DNA of 64,000 bases, taken from positions 480,454 through 544,453 of the forward strand of contig BDGG01000011.1 of assembly GCA_001949185.1 (NCBI GenBank). Reading direction: 5' to 3'. Shown here piece by piece: positions 49,946-62,100 of the stretch. Each line of letters starts with the position of its first letter. Positions within the stretch are counted from its first letter, which is position 1. Under the pieces are notes generated by a model. It saw nothing but the letters and a program-made list of their open reading frames with translations, had not been told where the DNA came from and did no database searches. Origin of the DNA: Ramazzottius varieornatus (lineage: Eukaryota > Tardigrada > Eutardigrada > Parachela > Ramazzottiidae). The position numbers and the translations under genes are program-made.

Positions 49946-52261
49946 TATTTTTGCTCATTACTTCTTTCCGGTTTTACAAAGAGAAATTATCATGGGATAT
50001 TTTTCTTTGCGCTCGAGAAATGTAAGAACCATTTTTTGTCCAACCACCAATGTTAACACAAGTAGCGATGTTAGTAATTTGCGTTACATGGAAACAACGT
50101 ATCAAAATATAGAAGTTTTTGCACTTCCGTTGTGCAAACACTAGGAACTGTTTTGACTACCGAAAGCCCCGAGATAGTATGAATTCCTGCTGAGCTGCGG
50201 ATTCCATGATTTCCGGCGCGATTTTTGATGGCCAGTGTTTACCGCCTTCTGTCCCAACTTATTGACCAATTCTCGATCCGTTGACCGCAAACTTCGACCG
50301 AGAGTCTGCAGACACTTATGGGGCAATTCCTGTGAAATCCGCCTCCCTATAACGTCCTTGTGGACACTTACCGGATGATGTATGTTTGTTCTTAATTTTA
50401 CCCACACGTCGGGATTGCGCAGCTGTCTATTTGCTAGTGGAAATTTCTACAGAACCATGGTCAAGATAACGGAGTGCCCTTGGACACGAGTACTCATGGA
50501 CACCCATGTCAATATGAAAGGATATAAAGGAGGCGCCTATTAGATAGGCCTATCAGATAAGCCCTCTCTGATGGCAGCGGGGAACATCGATGTCGTTTTT
50601 CCAAGTGGCGCATGTTTCCAGCCAGTCAAACTGAGGACCCGCGCTACTAAAAAAGCTCGACCAGATCGTTTCATCAACGTGGCGCACGTCTCTGGCTAAA
50701 CACCCCATCAAAGTACGCCGCTTCGAAAACTAATCTTATCGAGCTTGTTCGCCGAGCTCCCAGTTAGTCAGGGAGAACCCCGAAACGAAGGTTGTCTTGT
50801 TTGCAGGGTATCCGGAAGAGACGGCTGAAAAGGTAGGACCAACCATGTTGAACGGGGAGAGCGAAAGACAGCTTGTTGTGTAAGTGGTGACGCCCATTGT
50901 CGGTCGATTCAGCAAACGTCGATTTCGGGTGAATGAAGTGCAAGAACCAGTGAAAATACACCCTGTCCCAGCCAACTTGCTACCACCTCGAACTTCGACG
51001 TCGAAAGACTCAGATTACTGTTTTTCGTTGCTTAGTCCGCACTGTTCGTACAACGTTTTGAGTTCTATCGAATGAGCCACAATTCGATACGATACAGCAA
51101 GAAATAGGTTTGAACATTCGACTGATATGACTTCCGGTGGGGAAGACATGTCGCCGCGACTAAAACACAGTCTACAGAATTCTGTGCTTGAGTTGCGATC
51201 CCCGATTTCACGTAGATGGGCCTACAACTATCTGTGTAGTCTAGAAAGATCGAAAAAGGCCATAGAACTACCCAACTGGCTCGGCAAATGAATTATAAGT
51301 AGTAAAATTGGCCATTTTGCCGGGAAAACGGTTTTCGGCCAAAAACTCTAGCTATGGTTCTGAACGGCAGATTCACGTTTCCGACCCCTTCTTGGGTAGC
51401 TCACACCCATTTCTAATTATTATCAACAACAAAACTTCAGGAGCTCAGTCACTTGCTGAAAAAAAAATTTTTAAAATGGACGTGAAAACTCCGAAAGTTG
51501 TGAGTTTTTTCACCTCGCACCTTTTCCAGTTTTCCGTCGATTCCGACTTCCTGTGTACAGAATTCCGGCCAATAATTTTCTGTGAGATAGTAAGTAGGAT
51601 ACTGAACCAAGGAAATATAGTATGGAAGTTGGAGAACAATTGAGCCGAGAACAACTGTGTTATGAGTGGTAGCAAGTTGGCTGGGACATGGTGTACATGG
51701 ACGCGCCAAAGCGATTGCATGCCAGGTGAATTCTGCAACCTTGTTTCACAGAGGGACAAGAAGTCGAGGCCTTGATATTGACTGTTGGTAGAGCTGGTTC
51801 CACTGGGTAGAACCCGAGCGAATCCTAACTTCCGCATCTCGAAACTCGGATGGCATCAGCATTGCCATGATTCGTGTCCAACGAGGACTTCACCATCATG
51901 CCCAAGGTAGGATCTACGGTTTCTCAATGTCAACCCATACCTAGGGCCTAGGAACATGATCAATTGTGTTACCTGTTCGAAGTACCGAAGAGCCGGCGGC
52001 ATCGAAGCAGTTCAAACGATGGTGCGCCTTGCGTAAGAATGTCAGGCGTCTGGACGGTTCGTCCATTTTTTGGTTCTGATGTATATTCGTATATATTTCG
52101 TCATTTGGATCCCAGTAAGCTTTCTTTCCCTCCCGTATTTAACCGCGTGATGGTACAGACGTGCGCGGTCGGCACGTTTACTCTTTCTCTAGCATGATCC
52201 TGCGTATTGTTTTTCCGTGTATCTAACAGTGCCAAAATGATCAGGCTTTTTGAACAAAAAA
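49946..52261. other. Long intergenic stretch
   Basis: No convincing gene in 2.3 kb. It contains palindromic element copy 11 and a distant inverted repeat of about 27 bp, CACCCTGTCCCAGCCAACTT at 50960-50986 against AGTTGGCTGGGACATGGTGT at 51667-51696. The open frames at 50141-50407 and 51308-51837 have no recognisable features. Confidence 0.4.
50586..50764. repeat. Palindromic AAGTGGCGCA element, copy 11
   Basis: Double copy: TTTTCCAAGTGGCGCATG, then CGCGCTACTAAAAAAG, then CAACGTGGCGCACG and AGTACGCCGCTTCG, ending GCTTGTTCGCCGAGCTCCC. Intergenic. Confidence 0.75.
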
Positions 52262-54041
52262 TCACAGGTCTGTTGTTCGAGACTTTCGACCAGGTACTTC
52301 CTCCCCGCTCGCTTCTTCGTCTTTGAAATCCAACCAGGGATCCGGCATGACCATCATGACGAAAGCCACAGCCACAATGGCGATGCCGCAAATCTGTAGA
52401 TTGTTCATGGCCATCCCGCGCATGAAAGCGTCCAACGCTGAAATCAGCCAGAAAGGTTTTACCGCGCCACGCAGTTTGCAAGTCTCAGTTCTTACCTGTA
52501 CTAATGGCTACCACGATCACTTCCGCTAGCGACATGAAAAAGGGGTTGGACAAAGCCAGTCCGTAAGCATAGGATAATGCGGATACTACGAGAAAAATCA
52601 CCAAGTTAGAAACGATACTCCATCATGTTTTACTTTCAATTCTCGTACTTAGCGCGCATGTCCAGGCGGTCAGCATAGCTGCCCACGGCATCCGCGTCAG
52701 GTGCCACGGTTCGTAGTCAGTCAGGTTAAAGGTGATAGCAACCGGGAAGAAGACGATGCAGGCGAAAAAGTGCGTCACGGATACAATCAGGGCGACCTGC
52801 ATCAGATCAACATTCTGGAAGGCTTTCTTGAAGGCCAGCGTATGCAGTGACATGAAGAGGGCGCCACTCAAGCCGCATATCACCCCAATGTAAATACTGG
52901 CTCCTTCGAACGATATTGCGGCTATGGACAGCGATGATAGTAAACCTGGGTCAGCCGTACTGTTGTCAAAACTGGTGTTGGTTGATTGGAACGCGGAAGC
53001 CGCGAACTCCGGCTTCAGCGACCCGTAACAGATCATGCCAATCCCTGCGAACGCCACCAGGACGAAGCAGCCCTGAAAGATGAATAGCAAAGTCTCGTGA
53101 CTACTGGCAGGATCAACCAGGTACGTTCGGTCGTCGAAAAAGTAGTCTACCGACCTTGATGACTAGCATGCGGTTCTTGAGCACAAGCCATGAGAGGACG
53201 TAGGAGATGGCCACTGTTCCTGATCCGAGGGCTGTCATCAAGGACGATGGGGCGTAGACGTGGCCGACGATCCATGCTACTTGAAGAGATATGGTAACGA
53301 TGACGATGGGCCAGAATTTATGGAGAAGAGTCACGGATTTGATGAGAGTTGGTTGATCTTCCGTACGCAATGGAGATGTGCAGTGTCTGTAAAAAAATGT
53401 TAGAGAACACGATCGGTGAATTCGTCTCTCCAGTCTTCAGCTGGTCGCGGCACTACATGACGCATAATATACTCAACAAATGGGGGCTGGGTCGGGTTGC
53501 TTCTCCAAGTGGCGCAAGCTTCCGGCCCACAACACTGGTGACGTGCGCCACTCGGCGAACCGATGAGTTTATTGCCGAGCTCCCGTACTGGACAGGAATT
53601 TGAAGCTAACTCGAGATTCTTCAGGTTTTGGGAAACGATAGAGGTGTGGGGAATAGTAAAGAAGGCCAGGTTATTGCGGCATTACCCTTACAGCCATATC
53701 TTGTGGACACTAAATGGCCTTCCTTTGCATTTTCGGACGATCCATAGGACTGACAATACAATGAGGAATGTGAAGGATCGGAGGAAGAGTTTACACCAGA
53801 TGAAGAGGAAAGGGGCTTTGTAGGGTTTGTAGCGCTCTTCGTTAAAGGCCGAGCTGGTCAACTGGGAAGACGATACCAGGAAGGTAATGTACAGCATCAG
53901 CATCAGGAAGGCAATCAGCCAGTTTCGATGCACAGATCGGTCAGGTTTCGACACTGGTATGACGCTTTCTTTCGCCAGAGGCCATTCCTCGGCCGGACAA
54001 CTGCCCTTTCGCGAATCTTCCGGTTGTAGTTCCATTGCCAC
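52262..54041 (-). CDS. SLC35F3/F4-like solute carrier
   Basis: Ten-span drug/metabolite-transporter-superfamily carrier most like the SLC35F3/F4/F5 group; substrate unknown (vertebrate F3 has been linked to thiamine, not assumed here). Exons: 53692-54041, 53155-53386, 52649-53072, 52496 to about 52611, 52262-52437. Features: acidic N terminus; spans NWLIAFLMLMLYITFLVSS, FWPIVIVTISLQVAWIVGH, TVAISYVLSWLVLKNRM, CFVLVAFAGIGMICYGSL; YIGVICGLSGALFMSLHTLA; the family block AITFNLTDYEPWHLTRMPWA; LALSNPFFMSLAEVIVVAIS; ICGIAIVAVAFVMMVMPDPW. There are N-glycosylation sites in the loop TNTSFDNSTA. The join of exons 3 and 4 (near 52611-52649) could not be fixed. The first intron has a palindromic element. 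Confidence 0.8.
53483..53585. repeat. Palindromic AAGTGGCGCA element, copy 12
   Basis: TCTCCAAGTGGCGCAAGC facing GACGTGCGCCACTCGG, ending ATTGCCGAGCTCCCG. Intronic in the SLC35F-like gene; the left outer end is eroded (GGGGGCTGGGTCGG). Confidence 0.8.
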
Positions 54042-55020
54042 TGAGAATCCGATTGGAAATCTGGAGAAAACTGGGCGCAGCAGGACAGGTTCCTGACCGA
54101 AAATGTTTACAGGTTACCCATGGCAACAAAAACCGTTGCCATTTTTATTTGCTCAACCCTGTAGTGTTACGCCATGGTCTATGGACGAGAAAGCTGGCAA
54201 AGTGGGGACTGCAGTAACGAGGGACGTAAAGCTGATAGGCTGATTTTATCCTGGATTTACGGTGCCTTGAACTAGGCTGTGACGTTAACATTACAATAAA
54301 GGCGATGGTGAGCGGGGTAGATATTGCGTGTTTGATCAGATAGGCTGGACTACGGCCCCTTTCTATGCAGGACTGTAGCTCCTTACACAGCGGAAGAGGC
54401 AGTAGACACGCGGTCGGCTCGTAGCCGAAGTTGTGATGTCACTGCGACGCGGTGACGTCATCAAATAGCAGTTGTGTATGGGCCCATTCTAGAAGATCTG
54501 CAGTTGCGCCTTCAACTTTTGACGGAACCGTTGGCCTCCTGTGCACATGTTACTGTTGGACGGAGTACACATACTGCGCGGGTCCATGAAAGTTGATGAT
54601 ACTTGTCACTGTTGCAGCACACCAGTGGGAGAAGCTGGACTTCAAACTTCTCACATGGTCATACATAACGGTTAGACTGTGATGTGTTCCAGTTCAACAG
54701 AAAGATCCGTCGAACGTTCCTCGACTTCCGTGTTGACGGCAGTAAACTGGCCCCAGGCTAACTGACACTTTTAACTCGCAGTTTCGGTACCAGTATGTGC
54801 GCGATATGGTCAGTCATTGGCCAAGTTTTAATGCTGCAGAATTCTGCCCTTCTCCATATGATGAACTCAGCTGACAAGACGATGAGAAACTGCGATGGCC
54901 TGAAGGTGGAGAGAACTTCATAGCCGGTAGATGCGACATGGCTCGACCGTTGCGACGTTGCTGCTTTGTGTCTCTTTGCTTCTTCGCATTCTTCGCCGCA
55001 GCACAAAAGCAGGCATCACA
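54042..55020. other. Divergent intergenic region
   Basis: Promoter region for the SLC35F-like gene (minus) and the Gly-rich secreted gene (plus). Open frames at 54758-55006 are antisense to each other and carry no features. No TATA box assigned. Confidence 0.4.
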
Positions 55021-56350
55021 ATGGGGTCAAGGCAGCGTCTGTGGATCCTTCTCGGTAAGTCGAAGCTCATTCAGTTGAAAGAAATTATTTTGTTTCCCAC
55101 GATTTTCAGTACGGATTTTTGGTGTATCCCTTTGTCTTGCAGGTCTGTGTTGCACGGTGGCGGCAGACCCTGTCCGAGTAGAGATCAAAATCAACCAGCC
55201 CGCTGTCAAATCCAACCAGAACCAAGAACCTCAGGGACGCCATACAGCCGGCAGTGGTCAGTCAATCACCATCGTCCAAATTTCGTCTTTGCTTATTTCC
55301 TTCCATCGCCAGTTGGCAGTTATGGTTCACTTAGCAAATATAGTGAGATATATCTATTTTCTCCAGGTGATAACTACGTCAGCAAAAATGGCGCTGGCAG
55401 TGACACGCTCAACTCGATGGGTCTCTCCAACCTGGGTAAGCATCCACCCTTGCAGTGCAGACCCGTTAGTCTAGCCTCCTGTTTCCCCCAGGTGGATTCT
55501 ACTCGGCCTTGTCCAGCGAACTGACGAACGCCGGTAGCAGCTTGGGTGCTCCAAGCCAAGAAAACCCAACGACCTCCAACCAGCCTCAGCAGCCACCGCG
55601 AGATAACTTCAGCATGGACAGCAGCAACAGTAACGCCGAGCCCAACGTCCACCCCAATATCCCTTCCTTCCAACCCCCGCCCGATTCCAGCTTCCCCAAC
55701 CCTGACCAGGGCGGCATGGGCGGTATGGGTGGTATGGGCGGTATGGGCGGTATGGGCGGACCTTCTCCTTTCGGTGGCGGTGGTGGTTATCCCGGTGGTC
55801 CTAGCCCCTACGGCGGTGGCGGACCGGGCTTTGGAGGTCCAGGTGGTCCGGGACCTTATGGAGGACCTGGTGGTCCCGGTCCGTATGGAGGACCCAGTCC
55901 TTTTGGTCCATCACCATATGGGGGAAGCGATCAAGGAGGCTACGGCGAGCAACAGCAAGGTCCACCTCCCATACCGTCGGCAAATCCCTTCGGTATCCCA
56001 GCTGCTGATCAAGGACAAGGATACCTGCAGGAACAAGGTCTTGGACAACTGGGTAAGTTAAGCGTTATACAATTGAGGCGCAACAGTTGAATGAAACGGC
56101 TCTTTGGTACGTAGGTAATTTCTTCAACTCCATGGTGCATGAATTGAACAACGCCGGACCGAATGAGCAGAGTGAACAGAACAATAAGAGGAAAACCAAT
56201 CTTGTTGCCAGAATTCCAGCAACGACTCCGTCCACAACCACTACTATAGCTACGGACGACGCCGAAGATTCAGGAGACTCTTCTGCCGCTGACTCTTCCA
56301 GTTCGGCATCCACCACTGTTGCGCCCAGCAACCGTCCTCGGCGACGATAG
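55021..56350 (+). CDS. Secreted Gly/Pro-rich protein A
   Basis: Five exons: 55021-55054, 55143-55256, 55367-55435, 55492-56052, 56115-56350, all phase 1. The signal peptide is MGSRQRLWILLGLCCTVAA. After a short N-terminal region (VRVEIKINQPAVKSN) each following exon begins after a glycine: GDNYVSKNG, GGFYSALSSELTNAGSS, GNFFNSMVHELNNAGPN. The middle is low-complexity: QGGMGGMGGMGG, then GGPGPYGG and PSPFG repeats. The C terminus is Ser/Thr-rich and ends in basic RPRRR. It is a secreted, largely disordered, matrix- or coat-like protein by composition; no family recognised. The F(Y/F)xx(L/M)xxEL motif recurs in the convergent neighbour, so the two belong to one family. Confidence 0.8.
55710..55765 (+). 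repeat. In-frame GGCGGTATG minisatellite
   Basis: Tandem copies of GGCGGTATGGGC/T encode the GGMGGMGGM run of protein A; likely length-variable between individuals. Confidence 0.8.
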
Positions 56351-57818
56351 ACGACAAATGTTGCGGAAGATCTCACGTCAGGCAGATGTCAAAATTTCGA
56401 GCTTGTTTTCTGTCCATCTAGACTGTTTAGTTTGCCATTATGTATGGTCGACAGTGTTGGATTTACATCCATCAACGGCAGCTCCTAGACTGTTTCATAT
56501 GATTTGGTACATATTGAACTCCAGGAATCAGGTCGAACAAAAGACACATACAGTACATCTAGTCACGTACGATGGGTAATTATGGGGCAGCAAAAATTGT
56601 GGGACAGGCCTTCTCGCTACGGCGGTACGGAAGCACGTACGTACACGACCGATTCACACTAATGTACTTTTCAACACTTCTCTAGGGTTAAGTTTCTACT
56701 TTTGCCATCCTTTCCGCCTGTCCCATAATTTTTACTGTCCCATAATTTCCCATCGTCCGTATACTGCATGAAGAGTTATCTGTGTCACGCAAATGGGGAG
56801 GATATGTCGGACTATTTTGGCTGGTCGGCATGAAGACTGAAAATTGTCTGTAACATTTCGCCAAGAACAGAAAAATTCCAGTAGCGAATTAAAGTAAAAC
56901 AGTGAAATTTCCACCTTCCGGTTTGCGCTCTCATTCCATCTTCATAATCGCATGACTGTCGATATAAAACCTATTATACTTACCCCGGTGGATCTTAAGC
57001 TAAAATCCAGCCAGATTCAAAGCTGGAACATATCGGTAAGTTAACTGCAACTACAGGCATACTAAGTCGTCGTCGTCCGCTTCCTCATTTGGGTCAAAAA
57101 GTAAGAGCAAGCTGGTGGAGTAGTACATTCTTCGCAAAGATAATACATACGTAGCATACGGATTGCCACTTGAAACACCGACAACTTAGTTAGGTTGAAA
57201 AGATAGTATGCCAGTAATTGTACAGTACCAAAGCGATCCTAAAAACAATGGATTCGACGTTTCTATGCACAATGACAGCCGAAGAACTAAACTCGATGAT
57301 TTCGTTGTTCAAGACAACGTAAAAGAACGCCAGGTTTGCCCACGTCTAGCAGCCATTTCCGTCCATGCACAGCTAAAAGTTGCTGGTCGATAATATGGTG
57401 TTACAAGCTAAACAATGCAAGTAATGACAGGCGTTTTCACGAGAAATTGCGAACATTCGCCACCCTCGAGTACTCAGTTAATTATGGGTCCATTTAATTA
57501 CAGCCTCCATGAAATTTCCGCTGCTCAATCCGAAATTCGATCCTAGAAGCACTGCTTTCCAGTTACTTGATCGTCGTTGATCTGAATCGGAAAATCTTCA
57601 TCTTTCACCAATGTTTAATGCACCCTGAGATCACTACGACAGCAAGGATGATCGCTCCGCCCATCGAGTAAACACAACCACCACTGACAAACAATAAACC
57701 ATAGTACAGCACTGCAACACCGAAATCGTAAAGCATCTCCCAAATAACCCATGAATGAAAAGGGGAGAGATAAAGACTTTAGTCATCAAAGGTATTTTTC
57801 CCCCTTCCATGCAGATGT
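56351..57818. other. Convergent intergenic region
   Basis: Between the two secreted low-complexity genes. Holds the 186-bp inverted-repeat element at 56570-56755. The remainder shows no gene. Confidence 0.4.
56570..56755. mobile_element. 186-bp MITE-like element with 40-bp arms
   Basis: Left arm 56570-56609 (CGATGGGTAATTATGGGGCA...) and right arm 56716-56755 are inverted copies with 36 of 40 positions alike. Both contain ATTATGGG.CAG.AAAAATT and TGGGACAGGC. The outer flanks CATACAGTAC and GTATACTG are also related. No coding capacity. Confidence 0.8.
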
Positions 57819-58332
57819 CTAGTAGCGTCCTGGCATGCCTTCCTGTCCACCCATCCCCATCCCGGTGGGCGATCGAGTCAGTTCATTGGCCAAAGCAGCG
57901 TAGAAAGGTTCTACAAACACACTTCAATGACACCCTCTGAGTTACGACGTTATCTGGTGAAGATACATACGAATTCCGCCCATGCCCATGTTGTCCAACA
58001 TCTGGTCGGTCTGGCTACGCTGTTGAGCGGGTCGCTGGGGTCGAGGGTTCATGTTGACGTTGCGGTTGTTGTTCATCATATTGTTGTTACGGTTTGGACC
58101 ATTCATGTTCATCTGACGAGGCGGTACTGGTCCAGTAAAAGGGTTCATCGGTCCGTTTCCGGCACCGGGCATTGGCAGTGGTACGGGACCGCCCATCTGC
58201 CCATGAACTACGGTTCCTGTCACAGACAACAATCCTTTCGAGATGCAATTCCGGTAAATTTGAGAAGAAAGCAAGGTTGAGCTCGAACTTACCGCAGCAC
58301 AAAGCAATAGCCAATAAAAGGAGGTATTCCAT
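57819..58332 (-). CDS. Secreted Asn/Met/Pro-rich protein B
   Basis: Three exons, 58293-58332 (signal peptide MEYLLLLAIALCCG), 57971-58216 and 57819-57910, joined in phase. The mature chain is low-complexity: HGQMGGPVPLPMPGAGNGP, then NRNNNMMNNNRNVNMNPRP and QTDQMLDNMGMGG. The last exon opens with PFYAALANELTRSPTGMGMG and ends GMPGRY. Its PFYAALANEL matches GFYSALSSEL and NFFNSMVHEL of protein A, and exon phases agree, so I regard the pair as diverged paralogues. Very short (about 126 residues). Function unknown. Confidence 0.75.
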
Positions 58333-59109
58333 CTTGTCTGGATAAAGGTATGTTTTTTCTTGATCAGCTAAGACCAACCTTGACGACGACTGAAATGATT
58401 CCTGATTCTGTTCGTGCTTAGCGGTTCATAAGAAGAGAGACCAAGGTAACGTCGGGCGGCTTTGTCCGAAAATCTGCCACCGGCGATTTTTTGTCAAATT
58501 TTCATAGAAAGCCGTATGAAGCCTCGTCTCAGATGAGGTCTCTCGGTCATCGTTCTGGCAGATTCTGCATTGTCAATTAGCCAACCGAAGACAGAACACC
58601 AGTGCAGGCGGCTTGAATTCGCCGTTCTTGTCATCACCTGAGGACTTCCTGCCGCACTTTCCATGCCGGCATACCAAGAAGACGTTCCGGTCAGCTGAGC
58701 TTGAAACTTCCCACTCATAACCTACGTTTCACTCATCATTGGTGCCGTCACGACGAAGAATAATATCCGCTGAATAATATCCAACCAAAGCAGCCAAATC
58801 TGCTGTGGCCCGTCTTCTCTGCTCGCCGTTTCCGGTGATTCTGCCTTTTTCCTACGAAAGTCGTAGTCAAGGCCGTGCTGGGCACGAACCTGTTCCGAGC
58901 TTCGCCAGAAATTTCGTAGAAAAATGGCCAGCAACGCCAACTGGAAACCTTCGCAGCTCTACAAGCAACCATCATTTTCACTTTATTATGTCACACAGTT
59001 TTCCACCGTTGGTTTATTTGCAGGACAAAACACACACGAAAAAAATGCAACGAGGACAAGCGTTCACACAATATACAGTCTGAAGAATATGTAAAACTAT
59101 TTATTTATA
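58333..59109. other. Spacer between protein B and NDUFS1
   Basis: Both flanking genes are on the minus strand. Two adjacent minus-strand open frames (58494-58718 and 58722-58940), the second ending in a hydrophobic stretch (IQRILFFVVTAPMM), might be remnants or exons of a small gene, but no splice model holds together. Confidence 0.35.
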
Positions 59110-62100
59110 TCACAGGCCATATCTAGTTGACTTCTGATGGCGCGCGGCAGTTACACATTTAGCCATAGTTCTCGAGGCTCTACTGATAGTATTCGTCATG
59201 TAGAAATCTTCCAGTTCTCTCTGCTGAGCCGGTAATGTCTGGCCCGAATGGCCGGGTCGAGCGGCGTTCCAGACCAGGTCCTTTGACTGCCTGAAGTAGT
59301 TGGCATCTTCCACTTGGCCGTACCGTGTCAAGTGAGGAGCGATCTCGGCTAATCGCTTCCGCACTTCGTCCAGCGAGTCGTAAGGCAGAACAGAGCTACC
59401 TCGAACGAACTCGGAAAGGGCTCGGAGGATCTTCCAGTCTTCGCGAGCCATACCGGGTGGCGTCACAGCCACATTGCCCCGCTGGGCGCGACCTTCTGTA
59501 TTGACGTAGGTCGCATACTTTTCCGTGTAGGCAGCACCTGAACAAAACGTTTCCCCTTTATTATATCAAATTATTTTATCTTAGACCATTCTGTTTTGTT
59601 CTGTTTTATTCTGTTCTGTTCTATTTTATTCTATTCTTTTAAAATTCTATTCTATTGTGTTTTCTTTTATCTTGTCTTGTTTCATTTTGTTTGTTGTTTT
59701 CAATGGTCGTTTTCCAAGTGGCGCACACTTTCGGCCAATTGGAACGCAAATGTACGCCATTCGAGATAAACCATTTTGTCGAATTCATCTGCCGACGACT
59801 CGTTTCAATTTTACTATTTTTTTCTGCCTTACCGGGTAGGACAGCGTCGGCCATTTCAGCGCCTTTGTCGCCATGATGGCCCTGATAGATGACGAAGGCA
59901 TCGCCGGCCAGGTCTCGGCGTTGAACGACGCCGTCATCAGCGCCCATCATGAAGAGCACCTTGGGCTGCATCTGCAAACCAAAACACATCGAATGAAGCG
60001 TGATAGTCGTGCCGGAAGTAGAAGCGCGCAGATATGTACATACCTGCTTGATAGCTGACGGACCGGCTTTGTAGCCTAGGTCGAGTGCACCAACTTGGTT
60101 GGCATGTCGATGCAGCACATTCAGCACTTTCCAGTCCGATTCGTCGCCATTGCTGCTCATCTTTGAACGAAGCGAGTCGGCCAGCACGATAGCGTTAGCC
60201 AGCACGGCAGTTCCGTCGCCGTGTTGCAAGGAGGAACTACCGACGATGATCATCGGCTTCTTGGCCTGCCAACCAACGATAAATTACACTAGAAGCCATG
60301 CTGGAAAAAAGTCAAGAAAAATACCGCATACTTTAGACAGAATTTCTGAATATTTGTGGTCACCATCAGCCAATTGCGCCAGGACGTGGACCGAATCGCC
60401 CAAGAAGTCCGTCTCGTAACGCAGATCGACGCGTTCGCCGATGGAAGCGATGCGCAGGTTATTATGAAGGTACGCTTTGCGAATACGAGCATTCAAAACG
60501 GGTGCCTCAAACCGGATATTTGTGCCGATCAGCAGGACCAAATCAGCTTCCTCCACACCTGTAAATACAAAACATGAATTTTACAGTCAGGAGCTGCGGA
60601 CCTCCTTGAAAGTCAGAGCACGCACCAGTGATTTTAGTGTTGAGAAGGTAGTTGGACCTCAGATCGGTACCAGCCGCGTTCATGGGGAAGGACTCTTCGG
60701 TACACAGAGTTTCACAGCCCAGTCGGTTCATCAGGTCCTTCAGTGCCGTCAGAGCTTCCACATCGCACAAACCACCCACCAAAGCCGCCATCTCTTGCCC
60801 CGGCACTCGGTTGATACGAGCTGCGATACCAGACAGAGCATCTTCCCAGTCTACCGGCTCCAATAAACCCTGCAAAAAAGAGAAACAGCTTAATTCTTTG
60901 TTCGGTACAAACGCGGTTGGGAGCTCGGAAAACCAACACGGCATGATCGTTCTCCCAAGTGCCGCACACTTCGTGACAATAACACTGAAAGCGTGCGCCA
61001 TTTGTGAAAACTCGGCAAAGCCGTCCATTCCAAGTGGCGCAGGTTACCAGCCCACAAGACTGAAAATGTGCGCCACTTGGGAAAATGATCTTGTTGTGTC
61101 TGTTTGTCCAACTCCGGAATTCCTCATTCGGGCGGACAGACCTGTGAGTTTTTCAGCATAGGCTGGGTGAGTCTCTGCCTCTTGAGTCCGTCGTAGACGA
61201 AGCGTGTCTTGTCACTGATCCATTCCTCGTTAATACCTTCGTGGACTCTGGGTAGAATGCGGATGATTTCGCCACCGCGAGAGTTGACGAGGATGGCGCT
61301 GCCCAGTCCGTCCATGACGTCCACCGACTCATGCTTTCGAAGCTCCCATGGTCGGTAGGTGAACGCGTAGGGCTTGCTGGTCAGAGCACCCACTGGGCAC
61401 AGGTCGATGACGTTCCCGGACAGCTCCGAAGCGAAGAGCTTCTCCACGTACGTTCCCACCTACAAACCACACATCCGTCATGATCCTACATACAAGTACC
61501 AGCAGTGACTCACTGGACCGACGTATGCAGGCGTCTAAGATTTATGTTACAAACTCGTTCTTAGCGTCCTCCACGGAAATATGGTACGAACCTGCATCTC
61601 GTTACCCCGACCAGTAGTTCCCAAGTCATCCACGCCAGCCACTTCGCTGCCGAAGCGAATGCAGCGGGTGCAGTGAATGCAGCGGTTCATGATGGTCTTG
61701 ATCAGTGGTCCGATGTTCTTATCTTCCACTGCACGCTTTCCGTCAAACTTGATATCGGTGAACCGACTGCGATCACTGCCGAACATCATTGACTGATCCT
61801 GCAAATCGCATTCGCCACCTTGATCGCAAATGGGGCAATCCAGCGGATGATTCTGGAAAAGACGTAAAGTTGATCAGGGTTTCCCCATGGAAAACCCATG
61901 TAATCAAAACGCGCGCAAATCAACTGGACCTACCATCAACAAAAATTCCATCACTCCTTCTCGAGCCTACAACACAACACTGACCATCGAAACCATGTCC
62001 CAGCGACAGCATGAACTGAACCATACCTTTCTTGTCATCGGCGAGTTAGTCTTGACTCTCATTCCCTGGAAGAGAAAGTGACGTATGTAAGACGACGGCA

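Noticed and set aside
51308-51837. Open frames on both strands in the 50-52 kb intergenic region
   Set aside because: No splice context or recognisable domain; low-complexity AT-rich sequence.
58494-58981. Two neighbouring minus-strand open frames, one ending in a hydrophobic stretch
   Set aside because: They are separated by a stop, and no splice pair joins them into a plausible protein; kept only as a note on the spacer.
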